A stretch of DNA of 64,000 bases from Bifidobacterium sp. WK041_4_12 (GCF_041080795.1 NZ_CP129674.1:1178001-1242000), one strand, 5' to 3'; positions 25,551-35,049 are shown, counted from the stretch's first letter. The notes: generated from the sequence alone by a model not told the origin. Made by a program: numbers and translations.

Positions 25551-28500
25551 ATGAATTCAGTTGGTCTCACGACTCCAGGCATACAGCAGGCACTAGCTCA
25601 GACCATGTCCGAACATGCGCAATCTCTTCGTTCGGATGTGGCGGAAGATGTCGCTGCGGTCATCACCGTCGAAGAGGATTTGCGTTTCTTCACGAAAACA
25701 TTCGAAAGTGTCCTGCATCAGCGAGTGCTTCCCAGCTGCATCGTCATTGCTGACTGCAGTGGAGAAACATCCACGCCCTTATACTCCTCCTTTGAAGTGT
25801 TGGAGCCGAATAAGCAATCTGGAGAAAGCTTTCCCCGAGTTCACACAGTTCAGGTTCAGCTGGTTCGTGCAAAGGGTGCAAGCTCGTTCTCTCACGCGGT
25901 TTCTCAGGCCCTGAGCTATGCCAGGCTGCCAGAATCCGTTCGTGGTCTGTGGTTGTTGCACGATGATTCGCGACCTGAGAATCCGCACTGTCTGGATGCT
26001 CTTCGCGAGGCTTGGCGCAATGCTCCCAAGGCTTCGCTGATTGGAGCCAAGCAGATTGATTGGGACGAGCCCAATCTTCATAACGTTGGATACTATGCCG
26101 CCAAGCACCGTCTGGTCAGTCTCGTCGTCGATGGTGAACCTGACCAGGAGCAATATGACGCTCGTCAGGATGTTTTTGCAGTATCTTTGGCTGGTGCGCT
26201 GATGCCGCTATCAACCTTCAACCGTTTCGGCGGCATGGACTCATGGTTTGGAACGTTCGGTGAATCCGCTGAAATATCACGTCGTATCTGTCTTCATGCC
26301 GGTCGAGTAATCGTCGTTCCCCAGGCAGTCATTGCCCATCGTCGCGCGCGCTATGAAGGCATTCGTACCAAGAATGGGCTTGCCACTGAACCGCATACCG
26401 TTCACAACCCGTACCTAAGCGTCGCGGCTGCACGGCTGCGATATCGCATCACCGATAGCCGCATGACTCTATGGCCCTTACTGTGGGTATGGCTTGTGCT
26501 GCAGGGGATCGGCTCATTCGCGCAGCGGCTCTTCAGAAAGCAGCCTTACGAGGCGATATGCGACCTGTGCATTCCCTGGCGTCTCTTCCTCATTATTCCT
26601 GGTGCAATCGCGGCCAGAAGAAGACTGGTTCATGGCAAGACCGTTGCACTCTCTTCGTTGAACATGCTGGTGGCCGGAAGAAGTCAGCTGAAGCAGTGGA
26701 GAGAACGCAATGAAGCTTTTGCCGAACAGGGTAGCGTCACACTGCTCAGCCCTCTGGCTCTGGCACATCTTCACCGGCAAATGCGCATTCGGCTGCTGTG
26801 GATGGTTGCCTTGCTGATCGTCACATGCACAGCAGCGGCTGCATCCCAGCACGTACTGATCACTGGTCTGTTCCAAGGTGAAGGAGCGGCATCAGGTACG
26901 CTGCTTCCCTTCGATGCAAGCTGGAGTCAGCTATGGAACACTGCAACGAGCAATTGGTCCTTCGGCTCGGGTCTCGGCATCTTTGCTTCGCCAACGCCAT
27001 TCGCCTTCATCATCGTCGTTGCCAACGTCATCACGTTCGGACATGCCAACATCGCCTTGCTGCTCATGATTGTCCTAGCAGCGCCGCTGTGTGCCATATC
27101 ATTCTGGGCACTTGCAGGAACATTCACTCGCTCGAACATCATTCGCTTCGCCACATCGCTGCTGTGGGCAGCATCCACCTGGCTTCTTGGCATATACAGC
27201 GATGGATCCGTGGCCATGGCCGTCACGATGGTCTTTCTGCCGGCATCCTTCGCATTCATGTTGAGAGCGGTGGGAATGTACCGCACCGAAATGCCTGCCC
27301 TGCCTCATCCCTCGATTCAATCCGCGGCTTTGGCTTCGCTGTGCTTCATGCCGGTGACGCTGTCGGAACCGCAGATAGTGCTGCCGCTGATTGCCGTGTT
27401 TGCAGCCTTCCTGGTGATGGTCCGTTCGCATCGCACCATGTTGCTGCTTATCCCCATCCCATCGGCATTGGCCTTGGCACCAGTACTCCTCAACGCTGTT
27501 GAGTTCTGGGCTGCAGGAGATTGGAGACAGCTCTTCGGTGATGTGCAGATACCGGTTGCCAGCGTCGGCTCTTCACCAAAAGCCCTGAATGCGCTGCAAC
27601 TCATCGCGCAAAGCTTTGACATGCAGTTCATGCAAGGCCAGCAATGGTGGCTTTTGCAAGGCGATGTGCTGGTTATCGCGCTCTGGGCCAGTTTTGCCCT
27701 GCTCACCGTATTTGGTATATGTGCGCTGGCGCTGCCGTTTGCGCTGCGTCTTTCGAGGATGATGTGGATTCTCGCCATTGCCGGGCTTCTCCTGGCTTTG
27801 GTATCGGTTCGCGTTGGCATTGGTACGGATGCAGGCACGGGCGTGGCCGCATCACCATCGCCGGGGCTGGCTCTAGTCATTCTGGCACTGCTTTCATGCG
27901 TCTGTCTGATAGCGGGATCAGCAGTGCATCAATTCATCGAGCTTGCTCAGCGCTCCAGCATCAAGGAAATCAGTGCAGGTTCAAGGCGTCGTTTCGTCTC
28001 TGTCGCCAAGGCGGGTCGTATCTCGCTGGCTCTCGTTCTGTTTGCCTGCATAGCGGTATGGGGCGTCTATGGCGGTCTGCTCAGCAACTCTCGAAGCTCT
28101 CTGGCACCGTCGGGCAGTGGTCTGCCGATGGTGGCACGAGATTATCTTTCCCAGAAACCTTCGCATCGCGTGCTTGCCTTGGCTGCGCTGTCTTCGAACA
28201 GAGTCGATTATTCCCTGATGCGAACGGGCAACGGCGATATCATCGATAGTTCCCCAGCAGCACGAGTATCGCAATATCTCGGCAGGGAGAGCACAGCGTC
28301 GGCGGCCATAGGACAAGCGTGCGCCGAGCTGCTTTCGAATAGTGCGGATGATGCCATTGCATCGCTGACCAATCTCGGCATTGGTGCCATCTATGTGCCC
28401 TATACCGGAATGGTCAATAATCTTAGCGCCACGAATGCTTCGGTCAGCAGTGAAAGCGCTACGGATTCATTGATCTCCAACATCACGGCGAGTGCCGGGG

Positions 28501-28703
28501 TTCAGCCGGTTGTGAGCAACGGCAATGGTACCTATTTCCGTCTGATCGGACTCGATGCATACAAGGGCGGTATCTCCACTGTCGGTGAGCGTGAGGCGCT
28601 GAACAATCCGTTCAGAATGCTATGGCTATGGTGTCTGGCAATCTGCCTTGTCGTGTATTGTCTGGTGGCTTTGCCTCGTCGCACGAGAAGCAGCCAGAGG
28701 TGA
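25551..28703 (+). CDS. Large membrane glycosyltransferase, family 2
   Basis: About 1050 residues. Residues 20-290 form a GT2 domain (AAVITVEEDLRFFTKTFESV, then LWLLHDDSRPENPHCLDAL with the DDS nucleotide-sugar motif, SLAGALMPLSTFNRFGGMD, FGTFGESAEISRRI). The remainder contains a dozen or so predicted transmembrane helices and a final extracytoplasmic loop. This composite is typical of actinobacterial envelope glycosyltransferases encoded beside whiB2 and DUF5719; donor and acceptor are unknown. ATG 25551 is chosen because the frame upstream overlaps whiB and lacks family sequence, though no strong ribosome site is visible. Confidence 0.85.
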   Translation: MNSVGLTTPGIQQALAQTMSEHAQSLRSDVAEDVAAVITVEEDLRFFTKTFESVLHQRVLPSCIVIADCSGETSTPLYSSFEVLEPNKQSGESFPRVHTVQVQLVRAKGASSFSHAVSQALSYARLPESVRGLWLLHDDSRPENPHCLDALREAWRNAPKASLIGAKQIDWDEPNLHNVGYYAAKHRLVSLVVDGEPDQEQYDARQDVFAVSLAGALMPLSTFNRFGGMDSWFGTFGESAEISRRICLHAGRVIVVPQAVIAHRRARYEGIRTKNGLATEPHTVHNPYLSVAAARLRYRITDSRMTLWPLLWVWLVLQGIGSFAQRLFRKQPYEAICDLCIPWRLFLIIPGAIAARRRLVHGKTVALSSLNMLVAGRSQLKQWRERNEAFAEQGSVTLLSPLALAHLHRQMRIRLLWMVALLIVTCTAAAASQHVLITGLFQGEGAASGTLLPFDASWSQLWNTATSNWSFGSGLGIFASPTPFAFIIVVANVITFGHANIALLLMIVLAAPLCAISFWALAGTFTRSNIIRFATSLLWAASTWLLGIYSDGSVAMAVTMVFLPASFAFMLRAVGMYRTEMPALPHPSIQSAALASLCFMPVTLSEPQIVLPLIAVFAAFLVMVRSHRTMLLLIPIPSALALAPVLLNAVEFWAAGDWRQLFGDVQIPVASVGSSPKALNALQLIAQSFDMQFMQGQQWWLLQGDVLVIALWASFALLTVFGICALALPFALRLSRMMWILAIAGLLLALVSVRVGIGTDAGTGVAASPSPGLALVILALLSCVCLIAGSAVHQFIELAQRSSIKEISAGSRRRFVSVAKAGRISLALVLFACIAVWGVYGGLLSNSRSSLAPSGSGLPMVARDYLSQKPSHRVLALAALSSNRVDYSLMRTGNGDIIDSSPAARVSQYLGRESTASAAIGQACAELLSNSADDAIASLTNLGIGAIYVPYTGMVNNLSATNASVSSESATDSLISNITASAGVQPVVSNGNGTYFRLIGLDAYKGGISTVGEREALNNPFRMLWLWCLAICLVVYCLVALPRRTRSSQR

Positions 28704-28711
28704 GAGGGAAC

Positions 28712-30361
28712 ATGAAGAACAACGCTGAAACCACACATTCGCAGCACCATGCAGATCAGCAGGGTAGAGTCCCAGACATGGCAAACAAGGCAGGGCATGA
28801 AAGTGACGAGCATGCTGCACTGTCGTCCTCGTCGCGCGGCCGAAGCATTTCAAAGATAGCGCTTGCCTCGCTTTCCGCATTGGTCGTTCTTGCGATGATG
28901 TTCGTTCTCGTCGCCATTGAGCCGGCGCAGGGCAAGGTTGATAGTGATAACAGCGGTTCTGCAATGCAGACTCATGCCGTTACTCAGCATACGATTATGG
29001 GCTACTGTCCTTCTCGCATGAGTTTGGCGGATTCTGGGAACTATGGTGATTCCCAGTTCCAGGCGAGTGCAGGAGATATCTCGTCTGATTCGGCACATGC
29101 GGCATTTGGCGCAATCTACGATTCGTCAATCACTGCTTTCCCCAATAATGATGGAACTGCCTTGGCAACTCAGCTCGAAGATAAGGATCCAACTAATGAT
29201 GCTGCAGTTTCCATCGCTCAGAGCGACGTAAATGCACATGCCCTGGTGCAGAATACGCAACTGTTGGATACCAAGAGTGGTGCCGGAGCTGCATCATCCG
29301 TTGTTTCGCAGGCCACGCAGGGTGATTTGCGAGGTCTTTCGGCTACCTCCTGCGTGAGCCCTGCGCTGTCGCAGTCATTTTTGCTCCCTGCCACCGATAC
29401 GGGATGGACGCAGCAACTGGTTATTGCCAATCCCACCGATAAGGCCACGGCGATTTCCTTCAACGTCTGGGGTACCGTTAAGACAGGAACGCTAGCTTTG
29501 AACACTGCACGAACCGTGACCATTGGCGCTGGCAGCGAGTCTGTCTACGATCTTGCTGCTGCGGCACCGCAGCAGGATGGTCTGTTCGTCACTGTCGCAA
29601 GCAAGGACACGGCAGTCGCTGCCGTCGTCAAGGTGGTTGGCCTTGACGGATTGAAATCCTTGGGATCTGAATACGTGACGGCAACCGGTTCTGCCGCGCA
29701 GAGCATGGTATTGCCGGGCGTGACGAAGGGGCAGCATGTGAAGCTGCTCGCCTATGCTGAATCAGCCAGCAAGCTCAGCATCTCGTGGGTGACGAAGGCT
29801 GGTTTGAAGAATGCCACGTCGCAATCCCTTGAGGCACACCGCGTCGCATCCATTGATATGGGCAGCGTTCCCGACGATGCCATGGCGGTGTCGGTGACTG
29901 CCGACAATGACATTCATGCCTCTGCAATTACGACGGTAGATGGTTCGGACGGCCAGCAGGACTTCGGCGTGATTGCTGCCCAATCCACGCCTCAATTCAG
30001 TGCCATCGCTCTTCCCAAGGGTTTGGGAGGCTCGTTGGTACTGGCGAATCGATCCACGCAGGAAGCGTCAGCCGACATCGACATCTACAATGCGGATGGC
30101 GCCCGTCTCGAAACGAAGACGGTTCAGATTGGTCCCAATGCCGCCTCGTCTCTTGCCTTAAGCGATCTGGGCTCGAATATCGCTGCCATTACTGTGCAGC
30201 AGCAGGCATCTTCGAAGAATGCGTTGTCCTGGGACATAGCCCTGTCCAGCTCAACATTGGACGATGCCAAGATTGCAGCGTCAAGCTATCTGCAGCCTGT
30301 TTCGCTGATGCTCCAGCATGCGAGGATAACAGTGAATGAGACTGTCGGTGTCTTGCGCTGA
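28712..30361 (+). CDS. DUF5719 family envelope protein
   Basis: A 549-residue protein starting 8 nt after the glycosyltransferase stop, with a GAGAGGGAAC ribosome site. A His-rich, polar N-terminus is followed by one transmembrane helix or uncleaved signal (ASLSALVVLAMMFVLVAIEP) and a long Ala/Ser/Thr-rich extracytoplasmic region with repeated beta-strand-like blocks (SQSFLLPATDTGWTQQLVIA, NPTDKATAISFNVWG, SMVLPGVTKGQHVKLLAYAE). This matches the DUF5719 partner of the whiB2-linked glycosyltransferase in Actinobacteria. Biochemical role unknown; a function in surface-polymer assembly is an inference from the operon. Confidence 0.8.
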   Translation: MKNNAETTHSQHHADQQGRVPDMANKAGHESDEHAALSSSSRGRSISKIALASLSALVVLAMMFVLVAIEPAQGKVDSDNSGSAMQTHAVTQHTIMGYCPSRMSLADSGNYGDSQFQASAGDISSDSAHAAFGAIYDSSITAFPNNDGTALATQLEDKDPTNDAAVSIAQSDVNAHALVQNTQLLDTKSGAGAASSVVSQATQGDLRGLSATSCVSPALSQSFLLPATDTGWTQQLVIANPTDKATAISFNVWGTVKTGTLALNTARTVTIGAGSESVYDLAAAAPQQDGLFVTVASKDTAVAAVVKVVGLDGLKSLGSEYVTATGSAAQSMVLPGVTKGQHVKLLAYAESASKLSISWVTKAGLKNATSQSLEAHRVASIDMGSVPDDAMAVSVTADNDIHASAITTVDGSDGQQDFGVIAAQSTPQFSAIALPKGLGGSLVLANRSTQEASADIDIYNADGARLETKTVQIGPNAASSLALSDLGSNIAAITVQQQASSKNALSWDIALSSSTLDDAKIAASSYLQPVSLMLQHARITVNETVGVLR

Positions 30362-30400
30362 TTCATGTGCAACCCTGCCGGGGGTCAGCGCTCGGTAGGG

Positions 30401-30490
30401 TTCAGCCCCACAGTGTGGTTCAGTACCATAGTGTGGTTCATCCCAACAGTGTGGTTCACCCCCACAGTGTGGTTCATCCCCACAGACCCC
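30401..30490. repeat. 18-bp tandem array built from the downstream gene's 3' end
   Basis: Five 18-bp units of the form TTCA-CCCACAGTGTGG (30401-30418, 30419-30436, 30437-30454, 30455-30472, 30473-30490 degenerate). On the minus strand they continue the end of the gene at 30474, each unit reading Leu-Trp-Gly-stop-Thr-Thr or close to it. Confidence 0.9.
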
Positions 30491-30956
30491 ATTGAGGATC
30501 GATTTCCTCGGGTCTTCTTCCATACAGTTCTGCAAGCTGTGACACCATTTCGTCGCGAATGAGCAGCTGCAGTTCGGTTTCATCCTCAACCTGCATCTGC
30601 ATGGGCATTCGGTACAGGACTATGCGAGCCGGAATGCCGTGACTGGCTGGAAAGGAATGTGAGAGGCTGCGCATGTCTTCGTCCCAAGGCACCGGATCGG
30701 ATGGGGGCACGTCTTCGACGGCGAACTGAACTGGATGGATGAGATTCGGCCAGGCCTCGTTCAATCGCTTGATCTGCGAGGCGACGGCACTGTCAAATAT
30801 TCCGGAACGTGTTCGATAGCGGGGCAATCGTGTGCCAAACATTGGCTTGCGCTGCCCTCGACCATGTCTATCGCGGAAAATCTCACGCGTCCAAGGATGC
30901 TCATCCATATGTCTCACAGTAAGAGCCATCAGCGACCGGAACAAGCTTCGATGCAC
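30474..30956 (-). CDS. Metallopeptidase-like protein of the whiB2 cluster, zinc motif absent
   Basis: Up to 160 residues. The core IHPVQFAVEDVPPSD, ARIVLYRMPMQMQ and EDETELQLLIRDEMVSQLAE match the actinobacterial minimal metallopeptidase family found beside whiB2 and DUF5719. At the place where zinc peptidases of this fold have HExxH, this protein reads DEMVSQ, so it cannot bind zinc in the normal way; a structural or regulatory role is more likely than catalysis. Start is uncertain: GTG 30956 gives the full frame, ATG 30929 and ATG 30908 are alternatives. It is convergent with the DUF5719 gene. Confidence 0.7.
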   Translation of the reverse strand: MHRSLFRSLMALTVRHMDEHPWTREIFRDRHGRGQRKPMFGTRLPRYRTRSGIFDSAVASQIKRLNEAWPNLIHPVQFAVEDVPPSDPVPWDEDMRSLSHSFPASHGIPARIVLYRMPMQMQVEDETELQLLIRDEMVSQLAELYGRRPEEIDPQWGLWG

Positions 30957-31021
30957 GTATCTCTCGAAAGTGTGAATTATGGTGTAAGCTCTCAGCAGTG
31001 AATGACGAAAGGAATAATGCG

Positions 31022-31876
31022 ATGGACGTCACAGGTATGGAAACAGCCACCACACAGGTTGAAATCGCAAGTTCCTGGAAGCAGCTTGACATCGCTGACA
31101 TGAGTGCGCGTGCCAGAGTCGTCGCCTTCGATCTTGACAACACGCTGGCATGGTCGAAAACGCGCATGAGCGAGCATATGGGTTTCTTGCTTTCGCAGCT
31201 CACCCACAGCATCACCGTTGCCATTGTGTCTGGTGGCACATTCGAGCAGTTTCGCGATCAGGTGCTTGCGGTGCTGCCTGAGACAACGGACAACTCACGA
31301 CTTCATCTGATGCCGACAAGTGGAACACGCTATTATCACTGGGATCATGATGCGTGGTCTCGCGTATATGCACACAATCTCAGCGAGGCTGATCGCAAGA
31401 GCGCCATCGCTTCATTGACATTGCATGCGCATGAACTCGATCTGTGGGAGAGCAAGACCTGGGGACCTCAGATAGAGGATAGGGGCAGTCAGATAACCTT
31501 CTCCGCGCTCGGTCAGCTTGCGCCAGTCGAGGCCAAGGATGCCTGGGATTCGGACAATGTCAAGAAGAATGCCTTGGCTGCCGCTGTCCGCGTTGATTTG
31601 CCGCATCTGCAGGTGCGCTCCGGCGGATCCACGAGTGTCGACATATCGGCAAAGGGCATTGACAAGGCCTATGCCGTGCGCAAGCTTGGCGAAATCCTTG
31701 GCGTGGCCGTTCCTGACATGATCTTTGTCGGAGATCGCATGGATCCACAGGGCAATGACTATCCCGCTGCATGTGCGGGTACGATGCCTGTACGGGTCGC
31801 CAACCCAGATGAGACCGCAGCCTTTGTCGAAGAACTGCTGCGCAGCCTGCCCAATTCTGGAACTTCGGCATTCTGA
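31022..31876 (+). CDS. HAD-IIB family phosphatase
   Basis: A 284-residue HAD hydrolase. Motif I is AFDLDNTLAWSK (nucleophile and acid/base Asp), motif II lies in AIVSGGTFEQF and motif IV is FVGDRMDPQGNDYPA. The IIB-type cap and spacing resemble phosphomannomutase/sucrose-phosphatase-like enzymes, but the substrate is not deducible. ATG 31022 is chosen since AAAGGAA lies 7 nt before it, whereas GTG 30998 has no ribosome site. It is divergent from the metallopeptidase-like gene. Confidence 0.85.
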   Translation: MDVTGMETATTQVEIASSWKQLDIADMSARARVVAFDLDNTLAWSKTRMSEHMGFLLSQLTHSITVAIVSGGTFEQFRDQVLAVLPETTDNSRLHLMPTSGTRYYHWDHDAWSRVYAHNLSEADRKSAIASLTLHAHELDLWESKTWGPQIEDRGSQITFSALGQLAPVEAKDAWDSDNVKKNALAAAVRVDLPHLQVRSGGSTSVDISAKGIDKAYAVRKLGEILGVAVPDMIFVGDRMDPQGNDYPAACAGTMPVRVANPDETAAFVEELLRSLPNSGTSAF

Positions 31877-31928
31877 GATATTCGGAGATGCTCTGAAAAC
31901 CTCGCAGGCTGGTGGGGTGCACGGTTCT

Positions 31929-31975
31929 GTTGGAATTCTCGGTTTGTTGGAATTCTTGGTTTGTTGAAGTTCGCC
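31929..31975. repeat. 17-bp tandem repeat behind the HAD gene
   Basis: GTTGGAATTC(T)(C/T)GGTTT occurs at 31929-31945 and 31946-31962, with a partial third copy to 31975, about 50 nt after the stop codon. Confidence 0.75.
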
Positions 31976-32074
31976 AGCTGTCGGAGAATCGCACTGTTCG
32001 CAATGCATGTCATATTTGACCACAATGCTGATGTGCGTTGCAGTGAATCGTAGAAGCTGGATATCGTCACCATC

Positions 32075-32866
32075 ATGACTGATCCCTTTCGCATCCGTGT
32101 CGTCGCTTCTGCGATGGCAGTGCATGCTTATCGAGCATCCTTCGTTCGTGCCGCTCGTCGCATCTGTCGGGAAGTGCTCGACATAGTGGTGCCGCGTGGC
32201 TGTGTGGGATGTGATCTTCCGGATTGCGTCATATGCCAGCGATGCGCGGCATCATTCCGCTATGGCAGCACGCGGGTCTTCCCCCTTGCTCTCATGGAGC
32301 GATCCTTCTCCAGCGCCTTGTATCGTGGCCCGGTCAGAGCCGCCATCCTAGCGTGGAAAGACCATCGTGATGAAGAGCTTACGCAGTATTTCAGTGAACG
32401 GATGGCTTTTCTGGTATATGCCTCTTCCTTGGTGGACTGGTGTCACGAGCACGCAGTGTATTCGCTCTGCATCGTTCCGATGCCATCCTCGCCCTATGCA
32501 ATCCTGAAGCGCGGGCGCATGCACACCCTTGCTCTGGCTCAGGCAGTAGCGCAGACGCTGCAGAGGGAGGGCATCGATGCTCATGCGCAGTCAGCGCTGC
32601 GCCTGAAGTTCTCGACCACCAAGGCCGTTCGTGCCGTTGGAGCCGCAGGCCGCACGCAACGGCTTCACGGCAAGATGGCTGTGAAACGATCGTACGAATT
32701 GAACAATCGGCATATCGTTCTTGTAGACGACATCATTACGACAGGCTCGACCATTCGTGCATGCATCAAGATGCTCGGCACCTGCCAGGCGCATGTGGTA
32801 ACCGCGCTCACCCTCGCGTCAACGCCCTGCAACCCGCATCGTGACGCTGCTATGCATGAACGATAG
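32075..32866 (+). CDS. ComF family amidophosphoribosyltransferase-like protein
   Basis: A 263-residue ComFC homologue. The N-terminal part carries a zinc-ribbon-like cysteine cluster (GCVGCDLPDCVICQRCAASF) and the C-terminal part the type I PRTase PRPP-binding motif (HIVLVDDIITTGST). ComF proteins take part in DNA uptake in competent bacteria, but many non-competent actinobacteria retain the gene; no other competence genes are visible here. The last 17 bp overlap the end of the convergent umuC gene. Confidence 0.88.
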   Translation: MTDPFRIRVVASAMAVHAYRASFVRAARRICREVLDIVVPRGCVGCDLPDCVICQRCAASFRYGSTRVFPLALMERSFSSALYRGPVRAAILAWKDHRDEELTQYFSERMAFLVYASSLVDWCHEHAVYSLCIVPMPSSPYAILKRGRMHTLALAQAVAQTLQREGIDAHAQSALRLKFSTTKAVRAVGAAGRTQRLHGKMAVKRSYELNNRHIVLVDDIITTGSTIRACIKMLGTCQAHVVTALTLASTPCNPHRDAAMHER

Positions 32867-34247
32867 GCATTTCATCCCATCTGGTTGTGCCGCGGATGGA
32901 AAGCATGTCGCGCCTCATCGTCCATGTGGCACCGGTATCGGCATCATTGCGCCCCGAGCCGCGAATGCCTCCATAGCCGATACCTACACGTCGAGGACCA
33001 AATCGACGGGCGGCAACTTCAAGCACGCTGCCGATGCCGTGTTCATCACGCTGGGCGTCCATGCCTTCGAAGGTGGCGAAATCCTGAGCGTCGCTCAGAT
33101 CCAGCAACATCACACCAGCTCGGATATACGGCGCATGCTCGTCTATGCTGTGGCGCAAGGCATTGCAGGCCGCCTTTGACAGTACCATCGGGTTGTCGCT
33201 CGGGTCGTCAAGGATAACCGAGTTGCCGATATGCGAGTATTCCTTGGCAAACGGACTTGTCGAGCAGAAAGCGGCGACACGGCCGCACAGACTGTGCTGA
33301 CGGTGCAGTCGATGACAGGCTTGCTGAGCATAGACGCTTAAGGCTTGCGACAATGTTTCAAATCCCCTGACCGGTGAGGAGAACATGCGCGAACATAGAA
33401 TCTGGGTTCTTCTCACGCCACTGCTTGCATCTGATTCGTCCTCGATGCATGGCGTGCCTCGCAGCTCCAGAACGGTGCGTTCGAGCAATACGGAGAAACG
33501 ATGTCGAATAAGAACCGGATCGCATCGCTGCAGATCAAGGGCAGTGGTGATGCCCATGCCCATGAGTGTCTTGGTAATGCGTCGACCAACGCCCCATACT
33601 TCGGATACGGGTATGCTGCGGAGTGCGTCGTCACCGCATTCCTTGGCAATGTCGTTCCAGAATGTCACGCCATGCGAAGTCGGATGCTTCTTGGCCCAGT
33701 GGTTGGCGATTTTTGCCAAGGTCTTGGTCGGGGCCACACCAACGCTTACGGCAATGCCCACGCCACGCAGCACGGTGCTGCGCATCTGTCTGCATGTCTG
33801 CTCGGCTCTTGCTCTGCCCATCGTGTTGTGAAGAAAACATTCATCGATGGAATACACCTCCTGATGGGAGAAGAATCCAGACATGACATGCATCATGCGG
33901 TGCGAAAGGCTGGCATAGAGCTCGTAGTTGGAGCTTCTGGCAATCACGCCGTCGTGTTCCGCCTGACCGCGAATCTTGAACCAGGGCGTTCCATTGACGA
34001 TGCCTAACTGCTTGGCGGCCGCACTGCGCGATACCACGCAGCCGTCGTTGTTGGATAGCACCACGACAGGGCGTCCAGCCAGCTGCGGGTTGAATACCGT
34101 TTCACACGACGCGAAGAAATTATTGGCATCTGCGAGCACTATGGCATAGGGAAGGTGAGAGACTTCGATATCTTGGGCGGCATCGGTCCGTGTCTCGACG
34201 GTGGGCGCATCAAGGGCCGGATGCTCGGCGCGCATTGAATCAAGCAT
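32850..34247 (-). CDS. umuC: Y-family DNA polymerase V catalytic subunit (UmuC-like)
   Basis: Translesion polymerase, 465 residues. Palm motifs ANNFFASCE and the catalytic YSIDECF are present, along with VVVLSNNDGCVVSRS and SVGVAPTKTLAKIANHWAK; the C-terminal little-finger and UmuC tail follow. An N-terminal extension of about 30 residues precedes the polymerase fold. It starts 3 nt downstream of the umuD-like stop codon, so the two are an operon controlled by the SOS box at 34988. The first domain motif reads DANNFF rather than the common DVNSFY, still with the metal-binding Asp. Confidence 0.93.
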   Translation of the reverse strand: MLDSMRAEHPALDAPTVETRTDAAQDIEVSHLPYAIVLADANNFFASCETVFNPQLAGRPVVVLSNNDGCVVSRSAAAKQLGIVNGTPWFKIRGQAEHDGVIARSSNYELYASLSHRMMHVMSGFFSHQEVYSIDECFLHNTMGRARAEQTCRQMRSTVLRGVGIAVSVGVAPTKTLAKIANHWAKKHPTSHGVTFWNDIAKECGDDALRSIPVSEVWGVGRRITKTLMGMGITTALDLQRCDPVLIRHRFSVLLERTVLELRGTPCIEDESDASSGVRRTQILCSRMFSSPVRGFETLSQALSVYAQQACHRLHRQHSLCGRVAAFCSTSPFAKEYSHIGNSVILDDPSDNPMVLSKAACNALRHSIDEHAPYIRAGVMLLDLSDAQDFATFEGMDAQRDEHGIGSVLEVAARRFGPRRVGIGYGGIRGSGRNDADTGATWTMRRDMLSIRGTTRWDEMPIVHA

Positions 34248-34250
34248 GAA

Positions 34251-34955
34251 TCATGCACCCCAACCTGATCTCGGATATCGCTGAGCATCCTGATGCAGCT
34301 GACCGCTGCGATGCGATTCTGCAGCATACGAAGATACGCGAGCATGATGGCTGCTGTGCGATGTGTCGGCACGATGAGGTGCAGGCGTGGAGGTGCGGGG
34401 CACCTGAGCGCTGTGCCGTGACGACAAGGCATCGTGCTGGCTGTGAAAATTGCCGGTGACGACACCCCAGATGCTCAGGCTTTCGTCATTGCCGGGAATG
34501 AAGTTCGGATATCGCGCATTTTCGGGATGCAGAACCGGCGTAGATCCATGCACCAGAAGGCGTTTCACCGTGAGTTCATCATCGAGAATCGCGACGACGA
34601 TGTCACCGGCTGCCGGTGCAATCGAACGGTCTACGATAAGGAGATCGCCGTCAAATATGCCGGCACCTTCCATGGAATCTCCAGCAACATGAAGAATGAA
34701 GGTTGTATCGGGATTCGTGATGACGTTTTCGTCAAGACTGAAATCGCCGGCAAAGTAGTCCTGCGCCACCGAAGGAAAGCCTGCGTGCACGGCCTCCAGC
34801 GCCATGAGCACCGGCCTTGGGCTCACTGCCGCCTGAACGACGTCAGTGACGCGTAACGATGCCTGATCCGCTGTTCCATCGATCTCAGACGCGTTGCGTG
34901 AAGGCACGCCATCGCCATGTTCGGTCGCATGTGACATTTCATTATGCATGTGCAT
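34251..34955 (-). CDS. umuD: UmuD/LexA-like S24 self-cleaving protein with long C-terminal tail
   Basis: Partner of UmuC. The peptidase core has the Ser nucleophile in VAGDSMEGAGI (Ser94) and the Lys general base in ELTVKRLL (Lys131); the predicted cleavage site is Ala58-Gly59 in HAGFPS. ATG 34955 has GGAGGAAC immediately upstream. Beyond the usual end of UmuD the protein continues with about 65 residues that are rich in His, Ser, Arg and Gln, of no recognised fold. It directly precedes umuC and follows a perfect LexA-type box, so expression should be DNA-damage induced. Confidence 0.9.
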   Translation of the reverse strand: MHMHNEMSHATEHGDGVPSRNASEIDGTADQASLRVTDVVQAAVSPRPVLMALEAVHAGFPSVAQDYFAGDFSLDENVITNPDTTFILHVAGDSMEGAGIFDGDLLIVDRSIAPAAGDIVVAILDDELTVKRLLVHGSTPVLHPENARYPNFIPGNDESLSIWGVVTGNFHSQHDALSSRHSAQVPRTSTPAPHRADTSHSSHHARVSSYAAESHRSGQLHQDAQRYPRSGWGA

Positions 34956-34987
34956 TGTTCCTCCAGCCCATCACTTATCTGAATGCG

Positions 34988-35003
34988 TCGAACATATGTT
35001 CGA
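34988..35003. promoter_or_regulatory. LexA (SOS) box of umuDC
   Basis: TCGAACATATGTTCGA is a perfect palindrome and fits the actinobacterial SOS consensus TCGAACNNNNGTTCGA exactly; it lies 33 nt before the umuD start. Confidence 0.93.
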
Positions 35004-35049
35004 ATACCATTATGCATGAGCGACGAGCCATGCGCAAGCACATATCGCA

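Noticed and set aside
30401..30490. CRISPR array or protein-coding repeat
   Set aside because: No spacers; in the adjacent gene's frame each unit contains a stop codon.
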